From: Pseudomonas sp. CCC3.1
Lineage (GTDB): Bacteria > Pseudomonadota > Gammaproteobacteria > Pseudomonadales > Pseudomonadaceae
DNA: 64,000 nt
NCBI RefSeq assembly: GCF_034347405.1
Contig: NZ_CP133778.1
Coordinates: 4,904,501-4,968,500 of the forward strand
Reading direction: 5' to 3'
Position 1 is the stretch's first letter; each line of letters opens with the position of its first letter. The translations under genes were made by a program, and so were the position numbers. Shown here piece by piece: positions 7,537 to 16,685 of the stretch. The notes below the pieces were generated by a model. That model made no database searches and was not told where the DNA came from. It saw nothing but the letters and a program-made list of their open reading frames with translations.

Positions 7537-9140
7537 AGCTGCTTGCCATACGCCGTTTGTTTCGCATCCAGCGCGTCGTTATTCGCTACCGTCTGGATGA
7601 CCTGCTGTTTGCCCTGCCTTTGCCGTGGTGGATGTTGTCATTGCGCTACGTGCTGCCGTGGCGCTGGTTCCCGCGTAAAAAACTGGAGCTGAGCCGAGGG
7701 GCGGCCCTGCGCCTGGCACTCCAGGATTTGGGGCCGATCTTCATCAAATTCGGGCAAATTCTCTCGACTCGCCGCGACTTGTTGCCCCCGGACATCGCTG
7801 ACGAGTTGATGCTGCTGCAAGACCGCGTGCCACCGTTTGACCCGCAGTTGGCGGTCAAGCTGATCGAAGAACAGCTCGGCGCCACAATCAGCGAAGTCTT
7901 CAGCCGTTTTGACATTGAGCCGCTGGCCTCGGCCTCGGTGGCTCAGGTTCACTCAGCCAAGCTCAAAACCGGCGAAGAAGTGGTGGTCAAGGTCGTGCGT
8001 CCGGGCCTCAAACCCATTATCGGCTCTGACCTGGCCTGGCTATTCATTCTGGCCAAGACCGCTGAGCGCCTGAGCGCCGACGCCCGCCTGCTGCACCCGG
8101 TGGACGTGGTCAGCGATTACGAAAAGACCATCTACGACGAACTCGATTTGCTCCGCGAAGCGGCCAACGCCAGCCAGCTCAAGCGCAACTTCGACGGCTC
8201 GCCGCTGCTCTACGTCCCTCAGATTTACTGGGATTGGTGCCGCCCGAAAGTCTTGGTCATGGAACGTATCTACGGGATTCAAGTCACCGACCTGGCGGCC
8301 TTGGCCGATCAGCGCACCGACATGAAAATGCTCGCCGAGCGCGGGGTCGAGATCTTCTTCACCCAAGTGTTCCGCGACAGCTTCTTTCATGCCGACATGC
8401 ACCCCGGCAATATTTTCGTCAGCACAGTCAATCCGTGGAGCCCGCAGTACATCGCCATCGACTGCGGCATCGTCGGCAGCCTGACACCCGAAGACCAGGA
8501 CTACCTGGCGCGCAACCTGTTCGCTTTCTTCAAGCGTGACTACCGGCGTGTGGCGCAATTGCACATCGATTCTGGCTGGGTGCCCGCGAACACCAAACTC
8601 AACGAGTTTGAAGCGGCGATTCGGACCGTATGCGAACCGATTTTCGAGAAACCGCTGAAAGAGATTTCCTTTGGGCAGGTCCTGATGCGCCTGTTCCAGA
8701 CTGCTCGGCGCTTCAATATGGAAGTCCAGCCGCAGTTGGTGCTGCTGCAAAAAACCTTGCTCAACATCGAAGGCCTTGGCCGTCAGCTGTACCCTGACCT
8801 CGACCTGTGGAGCACCGCGCAGCCGTTCCTTGAACGCTGGATGCGTGAACGTGTAAGTCCTAAAACCTTGCTGCGCAACTTGCACAGCCAGGTTGAACAG
8901 ATCCCGCATCTGGCGGGCATGACCCGCGATTTGCTGGAGCGCTTATCGCAACCTCATGCCAAAAACCAGCAGTTGAGGGTGCAAGAGCCCAAAGATGGCT
9001 GGTTCTTGCGCCTGCTGGGCGCCGGACATGTGGTCGCAGGCGCCTTGCTGGCAACTGCTGGCCCATTGGGCAGCATCGGGTACTGGCCTGCGGGTATCCT
9101 GCTGGTCGTGGGCCTTTATCTGATCGTGCGCCGATCGTAG
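7533..9140 (+). CDS. ubiB: UbiB, ABC1/ADCK-type kinase-like protein of ubiquinone synthesis
   Basis: 535 residues, full length. KFGQILSTRRDLLP near residue 70 is the ADCK KxGQ motif, HADMHPGNIF near 286 is the catalytic-loop region, and the metal site is DCGIVG near 310 in place of DFG. Two hydrophobic helices at the C-terminus (GAGHVVAGALLATAGPL and YWPAGILLVVGLYLIV) anchor it in the inner membrane. UbiB ATPase activity supports movement or processing of polyprenyl intermediates. It is last in the ubiEJB unit. Confidence 0.97.
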   Translation: MKLLAIRRLFRIQRVVIRYRLDDLLFALPLPWWMLSLRYVLPWRWFPRKKLELSRGAALRLALQDLGPIFIKFGQILSTRRDLLPPDIADELMLLQDRVPPFDPQLAVKLIEEQLGATISEVFSRFDIEPLASASVAQVHSAKLKTGEEVVVKVVRPGLKPIIGSDLAWLFILAKTAERLSADARLLHPVDVVSDYEKTIYDELDLLREAANASQLKRNFDGSPLLYVPQIYWDWCRPKVLVMERIYGIQVTDLAALADQRTDMKMLAERGVEIFFTQVFRDSFFHADMHPGNIFVSTVNPWSPQYIAIDCGIVGSLTPEDQDYLARNLFAFFKRDYRRVAQLHIDSGWVPANTKLNEFEAAIRTVCEPIFEKPLKEISFGQVLMRLFQTARRFNMEVQPQLVLLQKTLLNIEGLGRQLYPDLDLWSTAQPFLERWMRERVSPKTLLRNLHSQVEQIPHLAGMTRDLLERLSQPHAKNQQLRVQEPKDGWFLRLLGAGHVVAGALLATAGPLGSIGYWPAGILLVVGLYLIVRRS

Positions 9141-9202
9141 GAATTCTGGTCACTCTTGAGAGAGGCTGGCAAACTGTGGGCATCGCGAGTGCGGAGTCAA
9201 AC

Positions 9203-9604
9203 ATGAAAGACTGGCTGGACGAGATCAAATGGGACAGCGACGGCCTGGTGCCGGCGATTGCCCAAGACCACAAAACCGGGCGCGTGCTGATGATGGCCTG
9301 GATGAACCGCGAGGCTCTGAGCCTGACGGCGGCCGAGAATCGTGCCATTTACTGGTCACGCTCGCGTGGCAAACTGTGGCGCAAGGGTGAAGAATCAGGC
9401 CACGTGCAAAAACTGCATGAAATGCGCCTGGACTGTGACGCTGACGTCATCATCCTCATGGTTGAGCAAATCGGTGACATCGCTTGCCATACCGGCCGTC
9501 GGAGCTGCTTCTATCGCGTGTACGAAAACGCCGAGTGGAAGACCGTTGATCCGGTGCTTAAAGACCCGAACGCCATTTACCACGCAGGCCATTCTCATGA
9601 CTGA
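9203..9604 (+). CDS. hisI: HisI, phosphoribosyl-AMP cyclohydrolase
   Basis: Third step of histidine synthesis, opening the purine ring of phosphoribosyl-AMP. 133 residues with YWSRSRGKLWRKGEESGHVQ and the zinc/magnesium residues in CDADVIIL and ACHTGRRSCFY. The ATG at 9203 (MKDWLDEIKWD) begins family homology; a nine-codon upstream extension is not supported. It is separate from HisE, as is usual in pseudomonads, and overlaps hisE by 8 bases. Confidence 0.96.
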   Translation: MKDWLDEIKWDSDGLVPAIAQDHKTGRVLMMAWMNREALSLTAAENRAIYWSRSRGKLWRKGEESGHVQKLHEMRLDCDADVIILMVEQIGDIACHTGRRSCFYRVYENAEWKTVDPVLKDPNAIYHAGHSHD

Positions 9605-9929
9605 CACCCTAAGCCGCGTCGCTCAAGTGCTCGAAGAGCGCAAAGGCGCCTCGCCAGACAGCTCCTATGTCGCCAGCCTGTACCACAAGGGCCTGAACAA
9701 GATTCTGGAAAAGGTCGGCGAAGAGTCGGTCGAAACCATCATCGCCGCCAAAGATGCCGCCATCAGTGGTGATTGCAGCGATGTGATTTATGAAACAGCT
9801 GACTTATGGTTCCACAGCATGATCATGCTCGCCCAGCTGGGTCAGCATCCTCAGGCCGTACTGGATGAACTGGAACGCCGCATCGGCACCTCCGGACACG
9901 TGGAAAAGGCCTCGCGGCCGTCCGCCTAA
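9597..9929 (+). CDS. hisE: HisE, phosphoribosyl-ATP pyrophosphatase
   Basis: Second step of histidine synthesis, removing pyrophosphate from phosphoribosyl-ATP. 110 residues with the MazG-like helical core: YHKGLNKILEKVGEE, then ETIIAAKD and DVIYETADLWFH. It starts at the ATG inside the end of hisI (8-base overlap), so translation is coupled. tatA begins 23 bp after its stop. Confidence 0.96.
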   Translation: MTDTLSRVAQVLEERKGASPDSSYVASLYHKGLNKILEKVGEESVETIIAAKDAAISGDCSDVIYETADLWFHSMIMLAQLGQHPQAVLDELERRIGTSGHVEKASRPSA

Positions 9930-9952
9930 ACCCTTTTTTCAAGGAGCACAGC

Positions 9953-10231
9953 ATGGGCATTTTTGACTGGAAACACTGGATCGTCATTCTGGTAGTCGTG
10001 GTCCTGGTCTTCGGCACCAAAAAACTGAAAAACCTGGGCACTGACGTGGGCGAATCGATCAAGGGCTTTCGCAAAGCCATGAACGATGACGAAAAGCCTG
10101 CTGAGCCGGTGGTTCCGCCTGCACAGCCCACTGCTGCACCCACCCCGCACACCACTTCGACCCTGAATGAGCCGCACACGATCGACGTGCAGGCACAAAA
10201 AGTCGAAGAGCCAACCCGTAAAGACGTGTGA
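9953..10231 (+). CDS. tatA: TatA, twin-arginine translocase subunit
   Basis: 92 residues. One N-terminal membrane helix (WKHWIVILVVVVLVFG), then the hinge and amphipathic helix containing FGTKKLKNLGTDVGESIKGFRKAM, a TatA hallmark, and a Pro/Thr-rich cytoplasmic tail. TatA oligomers permit passage of folded proteins across the inner membrane. AAGGAG precedes the ATG. First gene of tatABC. Confidence 0.96.
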   Translation: MGIFDWKHWIVILVVVVLVFGTKKLKNLGTDVGESIKGFRKAMNDDEKPAEPVVPPAQPTAAPTPHTTSTLNEPHTIDVQAQKVEEPTRKDV

Positions 10232-10241
10232 GCCAAAACTA

Positions 10242-10670
10242 ATGTTCGGTATCAGCTTCGGTGAACTGCTACTCGTCGGCCTGGTGGCCCTGCTGGTGCT
10301 CGGCCCCGAGCGCCTGCCAAGCGCTGCGCGTACGGCGGGCCTGTGGATCGGGCGCTTGAAACGCAGTTTCAATGCGATCAAACAGGAAGTTGAACGTGAA
10401 ATCGGCGCAGATGAAATCCGCCGCCAGTTGCACAACGAACACATTTTGTCGATGGAAGAGGAGGCCAAGAAGATCCTGGCCCCGCTCCAACCACCCGTGC
10501 CGCCCGTGGTGCCGACAGAGCCCGTAATTGCGCCGCAGGTTACGCCTGTAACCCCGCCGCCTGCAGAGCCTGCCAGCCCTGCACCGATCAGCCTGAGCAA
10601 GACCGAGTCCGAGCCTGCGCCTCAACCGCCCGCGCCACACGACCCAACCCTGCCACCGCGAGCCCCTTAA
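10242..10670 (+). CDS. tatB: TatB, twin-arginine translocase subunit
   Basis: 142 residues starting MFGISFGELLLVGLVALLVL, with the GPERLP motif after the helix that marks TatB, then an amphipathic helix and a long Pro/Ala-rich tail. TatB with TatC recognises twin-arginine signal peptides. The ATG at 10242 is 10 bases after the tatA stop; the frame is open further upstream inside tatA but is not used. Confidence 0.95.
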   Translation: MFGISFGELLLVGLVALLVLGPERLPSAARTAGLWIGRLKRSFNAIKQEVEREIGADEIRRQLHNEHILSMEEEAKKILAPLQPPVPPVVPTEPVIAPQVTPVTPPPAEPASPAPISLSKTESEPAPQPPAPHDPTLPPRAP

Positions 10671-10674
10671 GCGC

Positions 10675-11487
10675 ATGAGCGAATCCTCCCAAAACGAGCA
10701 GCCCGAACACGACCAGCCCATGCCACTGGTTTCGCACCTGACCGAGTTGCGCACCCGCTTGTTGCGCTGTATTGCGGCGATTTTTCTGATCTTCGTCGCC
10801 TTGTTTTCCTTCACGCAGCAGATCTACACCCTGGTCTCCACACCGTTGCGTGAATACCTGCCGGTGGGCGCCACGATGATTGCCACCGACGTGGCCTCAC
10901 CGTTCCTCACCCCGCTCAAGCTGACCATGATGGTCTCGCTGTTTATTGCGATCCCGGTGATCCTGCACCAGATCTGGGGCTTCATTGCGCCCGGCCTGTA
11001 CAAGCACGAAAAGCGCATTGCCGTGCCGCTGCTGATCTCCAGCATCTTTCTGTTCTACGCGGGTATGGCCTTCGCCTATTTCCTGGTGTTCCCGCTGGTG
11101 TTCAAGTTCTTCGCCGCCGCCACCCCCGAAGGCGTGGCAATGATGACCGACATCAGCAGCTACCTTGATTTCGTCATGACCTTGTTCTTCGCCTTTGGCG
11201 TGGCCTTTGAAATTCCGGTGGCCGTGGTGCTGCTGGTCTGGATCGGCATCGTCGACGTCAAATACCTGCGCAAGATCCGCCCGTACGTGATCATCGGCTG
11301 CTTTGTGGTCGGCATGATCCTGACCCCGCCGGACATCTTCTCGCAGACCCTGCTGGCCGTCCCGATGTGGATGTTGTTCGAAATCGGCATTCTGTTTGGC
11401 AGCCTGATCACCAGAAACAAACGCAGCGATGACGAAGAACCGGCTGACAGTGACACCAACGCTCAACCGCCAGCACCTCAAGCGTGA
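10675..11487 (+). CDS. tatC: TatC, twin-arginine translocase core subunit
   Basis: 270 residues with six predicted membrane helices. The TatC signatures are HLTELRTRLLRC near residue 22 and the PxxF-type segment FKFFAAATPEGVAMM. The charged C-terminus is acidic (SDDEEPADSD). It starts 4 bases after tatB and overlaps rsmE by 4 bases (GTGA), so rsmE is probably co-translated. Confidence 0.96.
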   Translation: MSESSQNEQPEHDQPMPLVSHLTELRTRLLRCIAAIFLIFVALFSFTQQIYTLVSTPLREYLPVGATMIATDVASPFLTPLKLTMMVSLFIAIPVILHQIWGFIAPGLYKHEKRIAVPLLISSIFLFYAGMAFAYFLVFPLVFKFFAAATPEGVAMMTDISSYLDFVMTLFFAFGVAFEIPVAVVLLVWIGIVDVKYLRKIRPYVIIGCFVVGMILTPPDIFSQTLLAVPMWMLFEIGILFGSLITRNKRSDDEEPADSDTNAQPPAPQA

Positions 11488-12194
11488 ACCTGCTGCTCCT
11501 CGAAGAGGCTGACTTCATTGCTGCCGACCGCGTAATCCTGCGCGACCGGCGTCTGACGCACATGCAGGACGTGCACCGTGCCGCCGTAGGCGACAGCCTG
11601 CGGGTGGGGCGTATAGGCGGGTTGATGGGCCGTGCCGAATTGGTGCGTCTTGAAGCCAAAGAGGCTGAACTGGTGATCCTCAGCCTCGACCAGCCACCGC
11701 CGGAAAAACTCCCGCTGACCCTGCTGCTGGCCTTGCCGCGTCCGAAAATGCTGCGCCGGGTGCTGCAAACCGTGGCGTCGATGGGCGTGCCAAAAGTGGT
11801 ACTGGTCAACAGTTATCGCGTTGAAAAAAGTTTCTGGCAGACCCCCTTTCTGGAACCCGAAGCGATTCGCGAGCAGCTTGTTTTGGGCTTGGAGCAGGCC
11901 CGTGACAGCGTACTGCCTGAAATCATCATCGAAAAACGTTTTAAACCGTTTGTCGAAGACCGCCTGCCCGCCATGGTCGAGGGCACACTGGGCTTGGTCG
12001 GTCATCCCGGCGATTACCCGGACTGCCCGCGCGGCCTCAACCAAGCGGTGACACTGGCCATCGGCCCGGAAGGTGGCTGGATCCCTTACGAAATCGACCT
12101 GCTGGCCAAAACAGGCCTGCAACCGGTGCAACTCGGCGCTCGTATTCTGCGGGTCGAAACTGCCGTCACCGCCCTGCTCGCTCGCCTGTTCTAA
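11484..12194 (+). CDS. rsmE: RsmE, 16S rRNA (uracil1498-N3)-methyltransferase
   Basis: 236 residues: an N-terminal PUA-like domain (MNLLLLEEADF...RLTHMQDVHRAAVGD) and a C-terminal SPOUT knot with AIGPEGGW near 192-199 and LGARILRVETA. It methylates U1498 in the decoding region of 16S rRNA. The start is a GTG overlapping the tatC stop. A hairpin follows. Confidence 0.95.
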   Translation: MNLLLLEEADFIAADRVILRDRRLTHMQDVHRAAVGDSLRVGRIGGLMGRAELVRLEAKEAELVILSLDQPPPEKLPLTLLLALPRPKMLRRVLQTVASMGVPKVVLVNSYRVEKSFWQTPFLEPEAIREQLVLGLEQARDSVLPEIIIEKRFKPFVEDRLPAMVEGTLGLVGHPGDYPDCPRGLNQAVTLAIGPEGGWIPYEIDLLAKTGLQPVQLGARILRVETAVTALLARLF

Positions 12195-12214
12195 GCGCCA
12201 CTCTCTCTGCTTGA

Positions 12215-12246
12215 CTCGCGGTCTTTTAAGATCAAAAGATCGCGAG
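12215..12246. terminator. hairpin after rsmE, REP-like
   Basis: CTCGCG (12215-12220) pairs with CGCGAG (12241-12246), with CTTTT/AAAAG inside. It carries a piece of the repeat family seen at 35873 and 37911 (AAAAGATCGCGAG). It lies between rsmE and the chemoreceptor gene. Confidence 0.5.
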
Positions 12247-12416
12247 ACCAGTTCACTCCTACATGGCACCAGGAAGCTTCCTGCGACCTGTGTCACACAT
12301 TCGACGTGCGTATTTTAGTTCTCTCCTCTGACGCCGATGCTCTGTTAATCCATGAGCACCGCTAAGCAATGGACCGCTTTTCGCCTCACGACCCGCGTCA
12401 CTAAAGGAGCAACACC

Positions 12417-13985
12417 ATGTACCGTCGTTTAGCCCAACTACTCGGCAATATCAGCGTCAATCGTAAACTCGGGTTGGGCTTCGGCCTGGTATTGGTTCTG
12501 ACGCTGCTGATCGCGGCAACGGGCTGGAATGGCCTGGTTTCTGTCATTGACCGAGGCGACAAGCTGGCCAACATTTCAAAGATCATCGGGCTGACCAAAG
12601 ACTTGCGCATTGCCCGCCTCGATTATCAGATTAGCCAGGCCGATAACGCCTACCGCGACGTAAATGAGCGGCTGAGCGATCTGGACACCTCGTTGCAGCT
12701 CTCGCGCAAAACTCTGACCGCACCCGAAGACCTGGCGTTGGTCGATCAGCAACTTAAGGCGGCGGCTGAGTACAGGCAGGCCTTTACTGACCTCACCCAA
12801 ACCAGCCAAGGCCACGAGCAAGCGTTGCAACGCATGCAAGTGCAAGGCAATAACCTGATCGAACTCAGCCAAAAATTGTCGTCGATTCAAACCGCCAAGC
12901 GTGACCAAGACAGCCAGCAAGCCAAAGTGCTACTGGCCAGTTGCGCCCTGTTGGCGCTGGTGATCGGCATCATCGCCGCCTGGATCATCACCCGTCAGAT
13001 TGTTATCCCGCTGCAACGCTCGCTTAAAACCGTTGAATTGGTCGCCGCAGGTGATCTGACCCGCAACCTCCAGACGAATCGCCGTGATGAACTGGGCCAA
13101 CTGCAAACCGCCATTCAGCGGATGACCGAAGGCCTGCGCGAGCTGATTGGCGGGATCAGCGAGGGCGTGACCCAAATCGCCAGTGCCGCCGAGGAACTTT
13201 CAGCAGTCACCGAGCAAACCAGCGCCGGGGTCAACAGCCAGAAGGTCGAAACGGATCAGGTGGCCACGGCCATGAACGAAATGGCCGCGACCGTGCAAGA
13301 AGTTGCGCGCAATGCCGAAGAAGCGTCTGAAGCCGCTGCCGCTGCCGACCAGCAGGCCCGCGAAGGCGATCACGTGGTCGCGCAGGCCATCGCACAGATT
13401 GAAAAACTGGCGGCTGAGGTCGGTCACTCTACTGAGGCCATGGGCCATCTCAAGCGTGAAAGCGACAAGATTGGCAGCGTGCTCGACGTGATCAAGTCCG
13501 TTGCCCAGCAAACCAACCTGCTGGCGCTCAACGCGGCCATTGAGGCGGCACGGGCCGGTGAAGCCGGACGCGGTTTTGCGGTGGTGGCCGACGAGGTACG
13601 CAGCCTGGCGCAACGCACTCAGCAATCGACCGAGGAAATCGAAACGCTGATTGCCGGTCTGCAAAGCAGCACGCAGCAAGCGTCCAGCAGCATGGACAGC
13701 AGCCGCACCCTGACCGACAACAGCGTCGACCTGAGCCGTCGTGCAGGCGAGTCATTGGGCACTATCACCCGCACCGTGTCCGCCATCCAGGCCATGAACC
13801 AGCAAATCGCGGCTGCGGCCGAACAACAGAGCGCCGTGGCCGAAGAGATCAACCGCAGCGTGCTGAACGTACGTGATGTGTCTGATCAAACGGCCGCTGC
13901 CAGCGAAGAAACCGCAGCGTCGAGTATTGAGCTGGCACGATTGGGGACTCATTTACAAACGCTTGTAGGACGCTTCAAGGTCTAA
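12417..13985 (+). CDS. methyl-accepting chemotaxis protein, four-helix-bundle sensor type
   Basis: 522 residues. A first membrane helix lies near 19-38 and a second near 170-191; between them is a ~130-residue all-helical periplasmic domain of the 4HB type. A HAMP domain follows, then the cytoplasmic signalling domain with the conserved hairpin tip IEAARAGEAGRGFAVVADEV near 375. It ends GRFKV and lacks a CheR-tethering pentapeptide. The ligand cannot be told from sequence. AAGGAG precedes the ATG. The same position downstream of tat-rsmE is conserved in the genus. Confidence 0.93.
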   Translation: MYRRLAQLLGNISVNRKLGLGFGLVLVLTLLIAATGWNGLVSVIDRGDKLANISKIIGLTKDLRIARLDYQISQADNAYRDVNERLSDLDTSLQLSRKTLTAPEDLALVDQQLKAAAEYRQAFTDLTQTSQGHEQALQRMQVQGNNLIELSQKLSSIQTAKRDQDSQQAKVLLASCALLALVIGIIAAWIITRQIVIPLQRSLKTVELVAAGDLTRNLQTNRRDELGQLQTAIQRMTEGLRELIGGISEGVTQIASAAEELSAVTEQTSAGVNSQKVETDQVATAMNEMAATVQEVARNAEEASEAAAAADQQAREGDHVVAQAIAQIEKLAAEVGHSTEAMGHLKRESDKIGSVLDVIKSVAQQTNLLALNAAIEAARAGEAGRGFAVVADEVRSLAQRTQQSTEEIETLIAGLQSSTQQASSSMDSSRTLTDNSVDLSRRAGESLGTITRTVSAIQAMNQQIAAAAEQQSAVAEEINRSVLNVRDVSDQTAAASEETAASSIELARLGTHLQTLVGRFKV

Positions 13986-14091
13986 GTACTTCCCGACAAA
14001 TTTCGTCGTTTACCTGGCAGTTTTGCCAGCTAGACGACGACAATGGGCCGCGACACACTCGTTTCTCCTCCAAATCGCTGGTAGAACGACC

Positions 14092-15177
14092 GTGAAAACA
14101 CCCACAACAACATCGGTAACCCACTATGCGTACGACCCTCTGGACCGACTAATTACTGTCGCAACCGCCGCTAAGCCTCAGATCCGCCGTTTTTATCGAA
14201 GAGATCGGCTCATGACTGAAACTCAGGGCTCACGCCAGCTGCAAATTGTTCACTTAGACAGTGTGCTGTTGGCCGAGCGAGAGCATGATGGCGACATCAC
14301 ACATGTGCGTGCGCTCATGACGGACTATCAAGGCTCGGTTTTGCAAACCAAAGACGGGCACACGGCCTACGCACCTTACGGGCACCGCTCAGGGAGCGTT
14401 GCAAGTACCCTGGGGTTCAATGGTCAATACGCTGACCCCGTCACCGGCCATTATCCCCTTGGTAACGGCCACCGGTTTTTCAACCCGATTGTGATGCGAT
14501 TCAACAGTGCGGACCGTTTGAGCCCTTTTGCAGAGGGCGGATTGAACTGTTATGCCTACTGCGCTGGGGACCCGGTGAATCGCTACGACCCAAGCGGTCA
14601 AATGTTTGAAGCCTTTGCATGGCTGGGCATGGCGATCGCGGACTTCACTACAGGTTATGTATTCCCTCTGTTCAAAAAAATAAACCCCCTAAGACGCGCT
14701 GTTGCAAACAACCGCATCATCAATAGCCCCCAATTCAAAAAAGCCTCAAATACGCTTGTTGAAGCAAGCGCTTTTATGGGCTCTACTGCATTTCTCGCCA
14801 GAAGCGCTTTGTACAACACCGACGCGCCAGCCTTGAGTAATGTCCTGTTAGGGATAACCATTGGGTCGGCAGCAGGGGCAACGGTCGGTTCCGTAACAAG
14901 CACTTTGAATAGCTTTGGTCAATTTCTGGCGAAGCCTGCTCGGGTTATCAAACCTCCCACCATCAAGCGTTCAGCATCTTTGGTTAATATGCGCCATACC
15001 TCTAAAAAGGTATTCAGAGTCTCTGATGCACAGAGCGGTAGCCGCTCAACACAAGCACGAAAGATTCAGAAAAACGCAAATCGATTCAAATTGGAGAGTG
15101 AACTTAACAGCCTACTTTCTAACCGAAGAGAATCAGCCTCTGACTCAGCACGCAATATTCGAAAGCAGAGCGTATGA
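14092..15177 (+). CDS. short RHS repeat-associated core protein with variable C-terminus
   Basis: About 361 residues from a GTG at 14092; a TTG at 14023 is possible. The N-terminal ~165 residues are a Pseudomonas-type stand-alone Rhs core: HYAYDPLDRL, DYQGSVLQTKDGHTAYAPYG, LGFNGQYADPVTGHYPLGNG, RFNSADRLSPF, then GDPVNRYDPSGQ marking the junction. The remaining ~190 residues are a variable tail with hydrophobic helices (VLLGITIGSAAGATVGSV) and a very basic end. Full Rhs proteins deliver C-terminal toxins; this is only the last core fragment plus tail. No immunity-like gene follows, so toxicity is unproven. Confidence 0.8.
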   Translation: MKTPTTTSVTHYAYDPLDRLITVATAAKPQIRRFYRRDRLMTETQGSRQLQIVHLDSVLLAEREHDGDITHVRALMTDYQGSVLQTKDGHTAYAPYGHRSGSVASTLGFNGQYADPVTGHYPLGNGHRFFNPIVMRFNSADRLSPFAEGGLNCYAYCAGDPVNRYDPSGQMFEAFAWLGMAIADFTTGYVFPLFKKINPLRRAVANNRIINSPQFKKASNTLVEASAFMGSTAFLARSALYNTDAPALSNVLLGITIGSAAGATVGSVTSTLNSFGQFLAKPARVIKPPTIKRSASLVNMRHTSKKVFRVSDAQSGSRSTQARKIQKNANRFKLESELNSLLSNRRESASDSARNIRKQSV

Positions 15178-15221
15178 GGACATGTTAGAAAAATAGCTGA
15201 CGGCTCTGGCCATGGTGCGTT

Positions 15222-15320
15222 CTTACAACACCTGACGCAAAAACGCCTGAGCGCGCAGGTCTTTTGGCGAGTTGAAGAAGTCCTCCGGGGCGGAGTCTTC
15301 CAGCAATTTGTCGTGATGGA
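15222..15320 (-). pseudogene. orphan copy of the 3' end of the amino-acid ABC ATPase gene
   Basis: These 99 bases match 17177-17275, the end of the intact ATPase gene, with six mismatches. Translated on the minus strand it keeps KLLEDSAPEDFFNSPKDLRA and the stop; most differences are silent and one changes Gly to Asp. Homology stops abruptly at both ends. It marks the edge of an insertion or recombination that placed 15321-17176 in front of the real gene end. No other gene is seen in 15178-15434. Confidence 0.9.
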
Positions 15321-15385
15321 CTGGCGCGTCTGGGTATGCATCTGCAGACGTTAGTGGGGCGGCTCAGGGTTTAATAAGCCATAAC

Positions 15386-15419
15386 GTAAAGAGAGCGGGT
15401 TTAATGCCCGCTTTCTTTT
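15386..15419 (+). terminator. rho-independent terminator after the Rhs gene
   Basis: AGCGGG (15394-15399) pairs with CCCGCT (15407-15412), flanked by AAAGAG and TTCTTTT. It could serve either the plus-strand Rhs gene or the convergent minus-strand gene starting its stop at 15435. Confidence 0.6.
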
Positions 15420-15434
15420 GCAACCCTTACATAA

Positions 15435-16646
15435 TTAACTAAACTTTGGACGTAGAAAGACAACATTATCCAGTTCAAAGTGATTGCCACCACCGGGACC
15501 AACGTGGCCTTCATCCTGCATATTAGTAATATTTAAATTATAAAACCTTAACGCTGTACTCACAGTGAAGTTTCCCGTAAGGGTTACCCATCCCTGATCT
15601 TTTAGGACTTTAGTTGCAGGAATAATAATTTGACGATTATTCCCCTCCAGGATCACGGTGAGATCGGGCGATAGAGGTTCGTCGTCCGCAGCAATATTTC
15701 GAACATCAAAAGAGAAAACGTAATCCCCAGGTTTCAACGTATCGATGGTCTGTTGTAAAACGATCCCCGCTTTTCCGTTATTCGCCTCATCCTTGGCAAT
15801 TTTCCTGAAGACACCGTCGACAATATCGTTGGGAGAACCAGCAGACCCAGCGTACCAAGGCAGGATGTTTAGGTCATCGAACGATTCACGCTCTTCAATA
15901 AACTCCGCACCGTTGGCAATCGTGTAGGTTGAAACGGGCATCGCCAAAGCTTCCGCTTGCTTATCGAACGTCGTGCTTGCCCCGCGCATATAAATAAGAA
16001 AATGAATATCCAGCTTTGTGCCAGCACCCAACTCTTTCAAGTAACTGTAAGGCAAGCTTTTTTCGAGATAACCTCGCTCAATTTCCGAGGCCAGCATTTT
16101 ATTTGACTCGGGAACCCAAAGCCTATGGTCATGCTCTACACCCTCAGCAGTCTTGCCTTTCGCATAAAGCCAGACCACATAACCCAAGGTGATATCCCAA
16201 AATGGGAATCTCCCCAGGCGGATTGTTCCCACAGTTACTTCAGACACATCCAGAACTCTATTTTCATCAGCCTGTGTTATCCAGGGAGCCGGTAACGCGC
16301 TGGCAGAAAAATGTCCTACTTGAAAAAAGAGATCGTTACTAACCTCTGTTCCATCCTCATAAAATAAGGTTGCCGTCACCTTCACATCCAAACCCAGTGA
16401 AGCTGCTATATTTTTTGGCGTAAGTTCAACTGTGTGGGTAGTGCCAGGGGTATTAAATACTTGAGTACCCATTGAATAATCAACTTCACTCCCGTCCACC
16501 GTCGCCCCCCAGCGCACGTCTAAACGTTCAACAGGTTTAGAAGGGCTGATAGTGACCTCTACGCTCAGTCCATGCTGAGCAGTTTCCGGGTCTACTACCC
16601 CATTTTCAAAGCCAGGCACTTTAATTTCGACAGCGTCAGCGTTCAT
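15435..16646 (-). CDS. unknown 403-residue protein with Ig-like and jelly-roll-like parts
   Basis: I do not recognise the family. It has no signal peptide. Residues ~10-115 look like a beta-sandwich (VEVTISPSKPVERLDVRWG, THTVELTPKNIAASLGLDVK). The middle contains DVSEVTVGTIRLGRFPFWDI and HDHRLWVPES. The last ~150 residues resemble a carbohydrate-binding jelly roll (TLKPGDYVFSFDVRNIAADD...WVTLTGNFTV...NHFELDNVVFLRP). Base use is more AT-rich than its neighbours, suggesting transfer. It stands alone between the two ABC-tail copies. Possible roles include binding a surface or sugar; this is inference. Confidence 0.7.
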   Translation of the reverse strand: MNADAVEIKVPGFENGVVDPETAQHGLSVEVTISPSKPVERLDVRWGATVDGSEVDYSMGTQVFNTPGTTHTVELTPKNIAASLGLDVKVTATLFYEDGTEVSNDLFFQVGHFSASALPAPWITQADENRVLDVSEVTVGTIRLGRFPFWDITLGYVVWLYAKGKTAEGVEHDHRLWVPESNKMLASEIERGYLEKSLPYSYLKELGAGTKLDIHFLIYMRGASTTFDKQAEALAMPVSTYTIANGAEFIEERESFDDLNILPWYAGSAGSPNDIVDGVFRKIAKDEANNGKAGIVLQQTIDTLKPGDYVFSFDVRNIAADDEPLSPDLTVILEGNNRQIIIPATKVLKDQGWVTLTGNFTVSTALRFYNLNITNMQDEGHVGPGGGNHFELDNVVFLRPKFS

Positions 16647-16685
16647 CGTTAATTACCCTCGGGCAGCTCTTGATATTAACCACTA

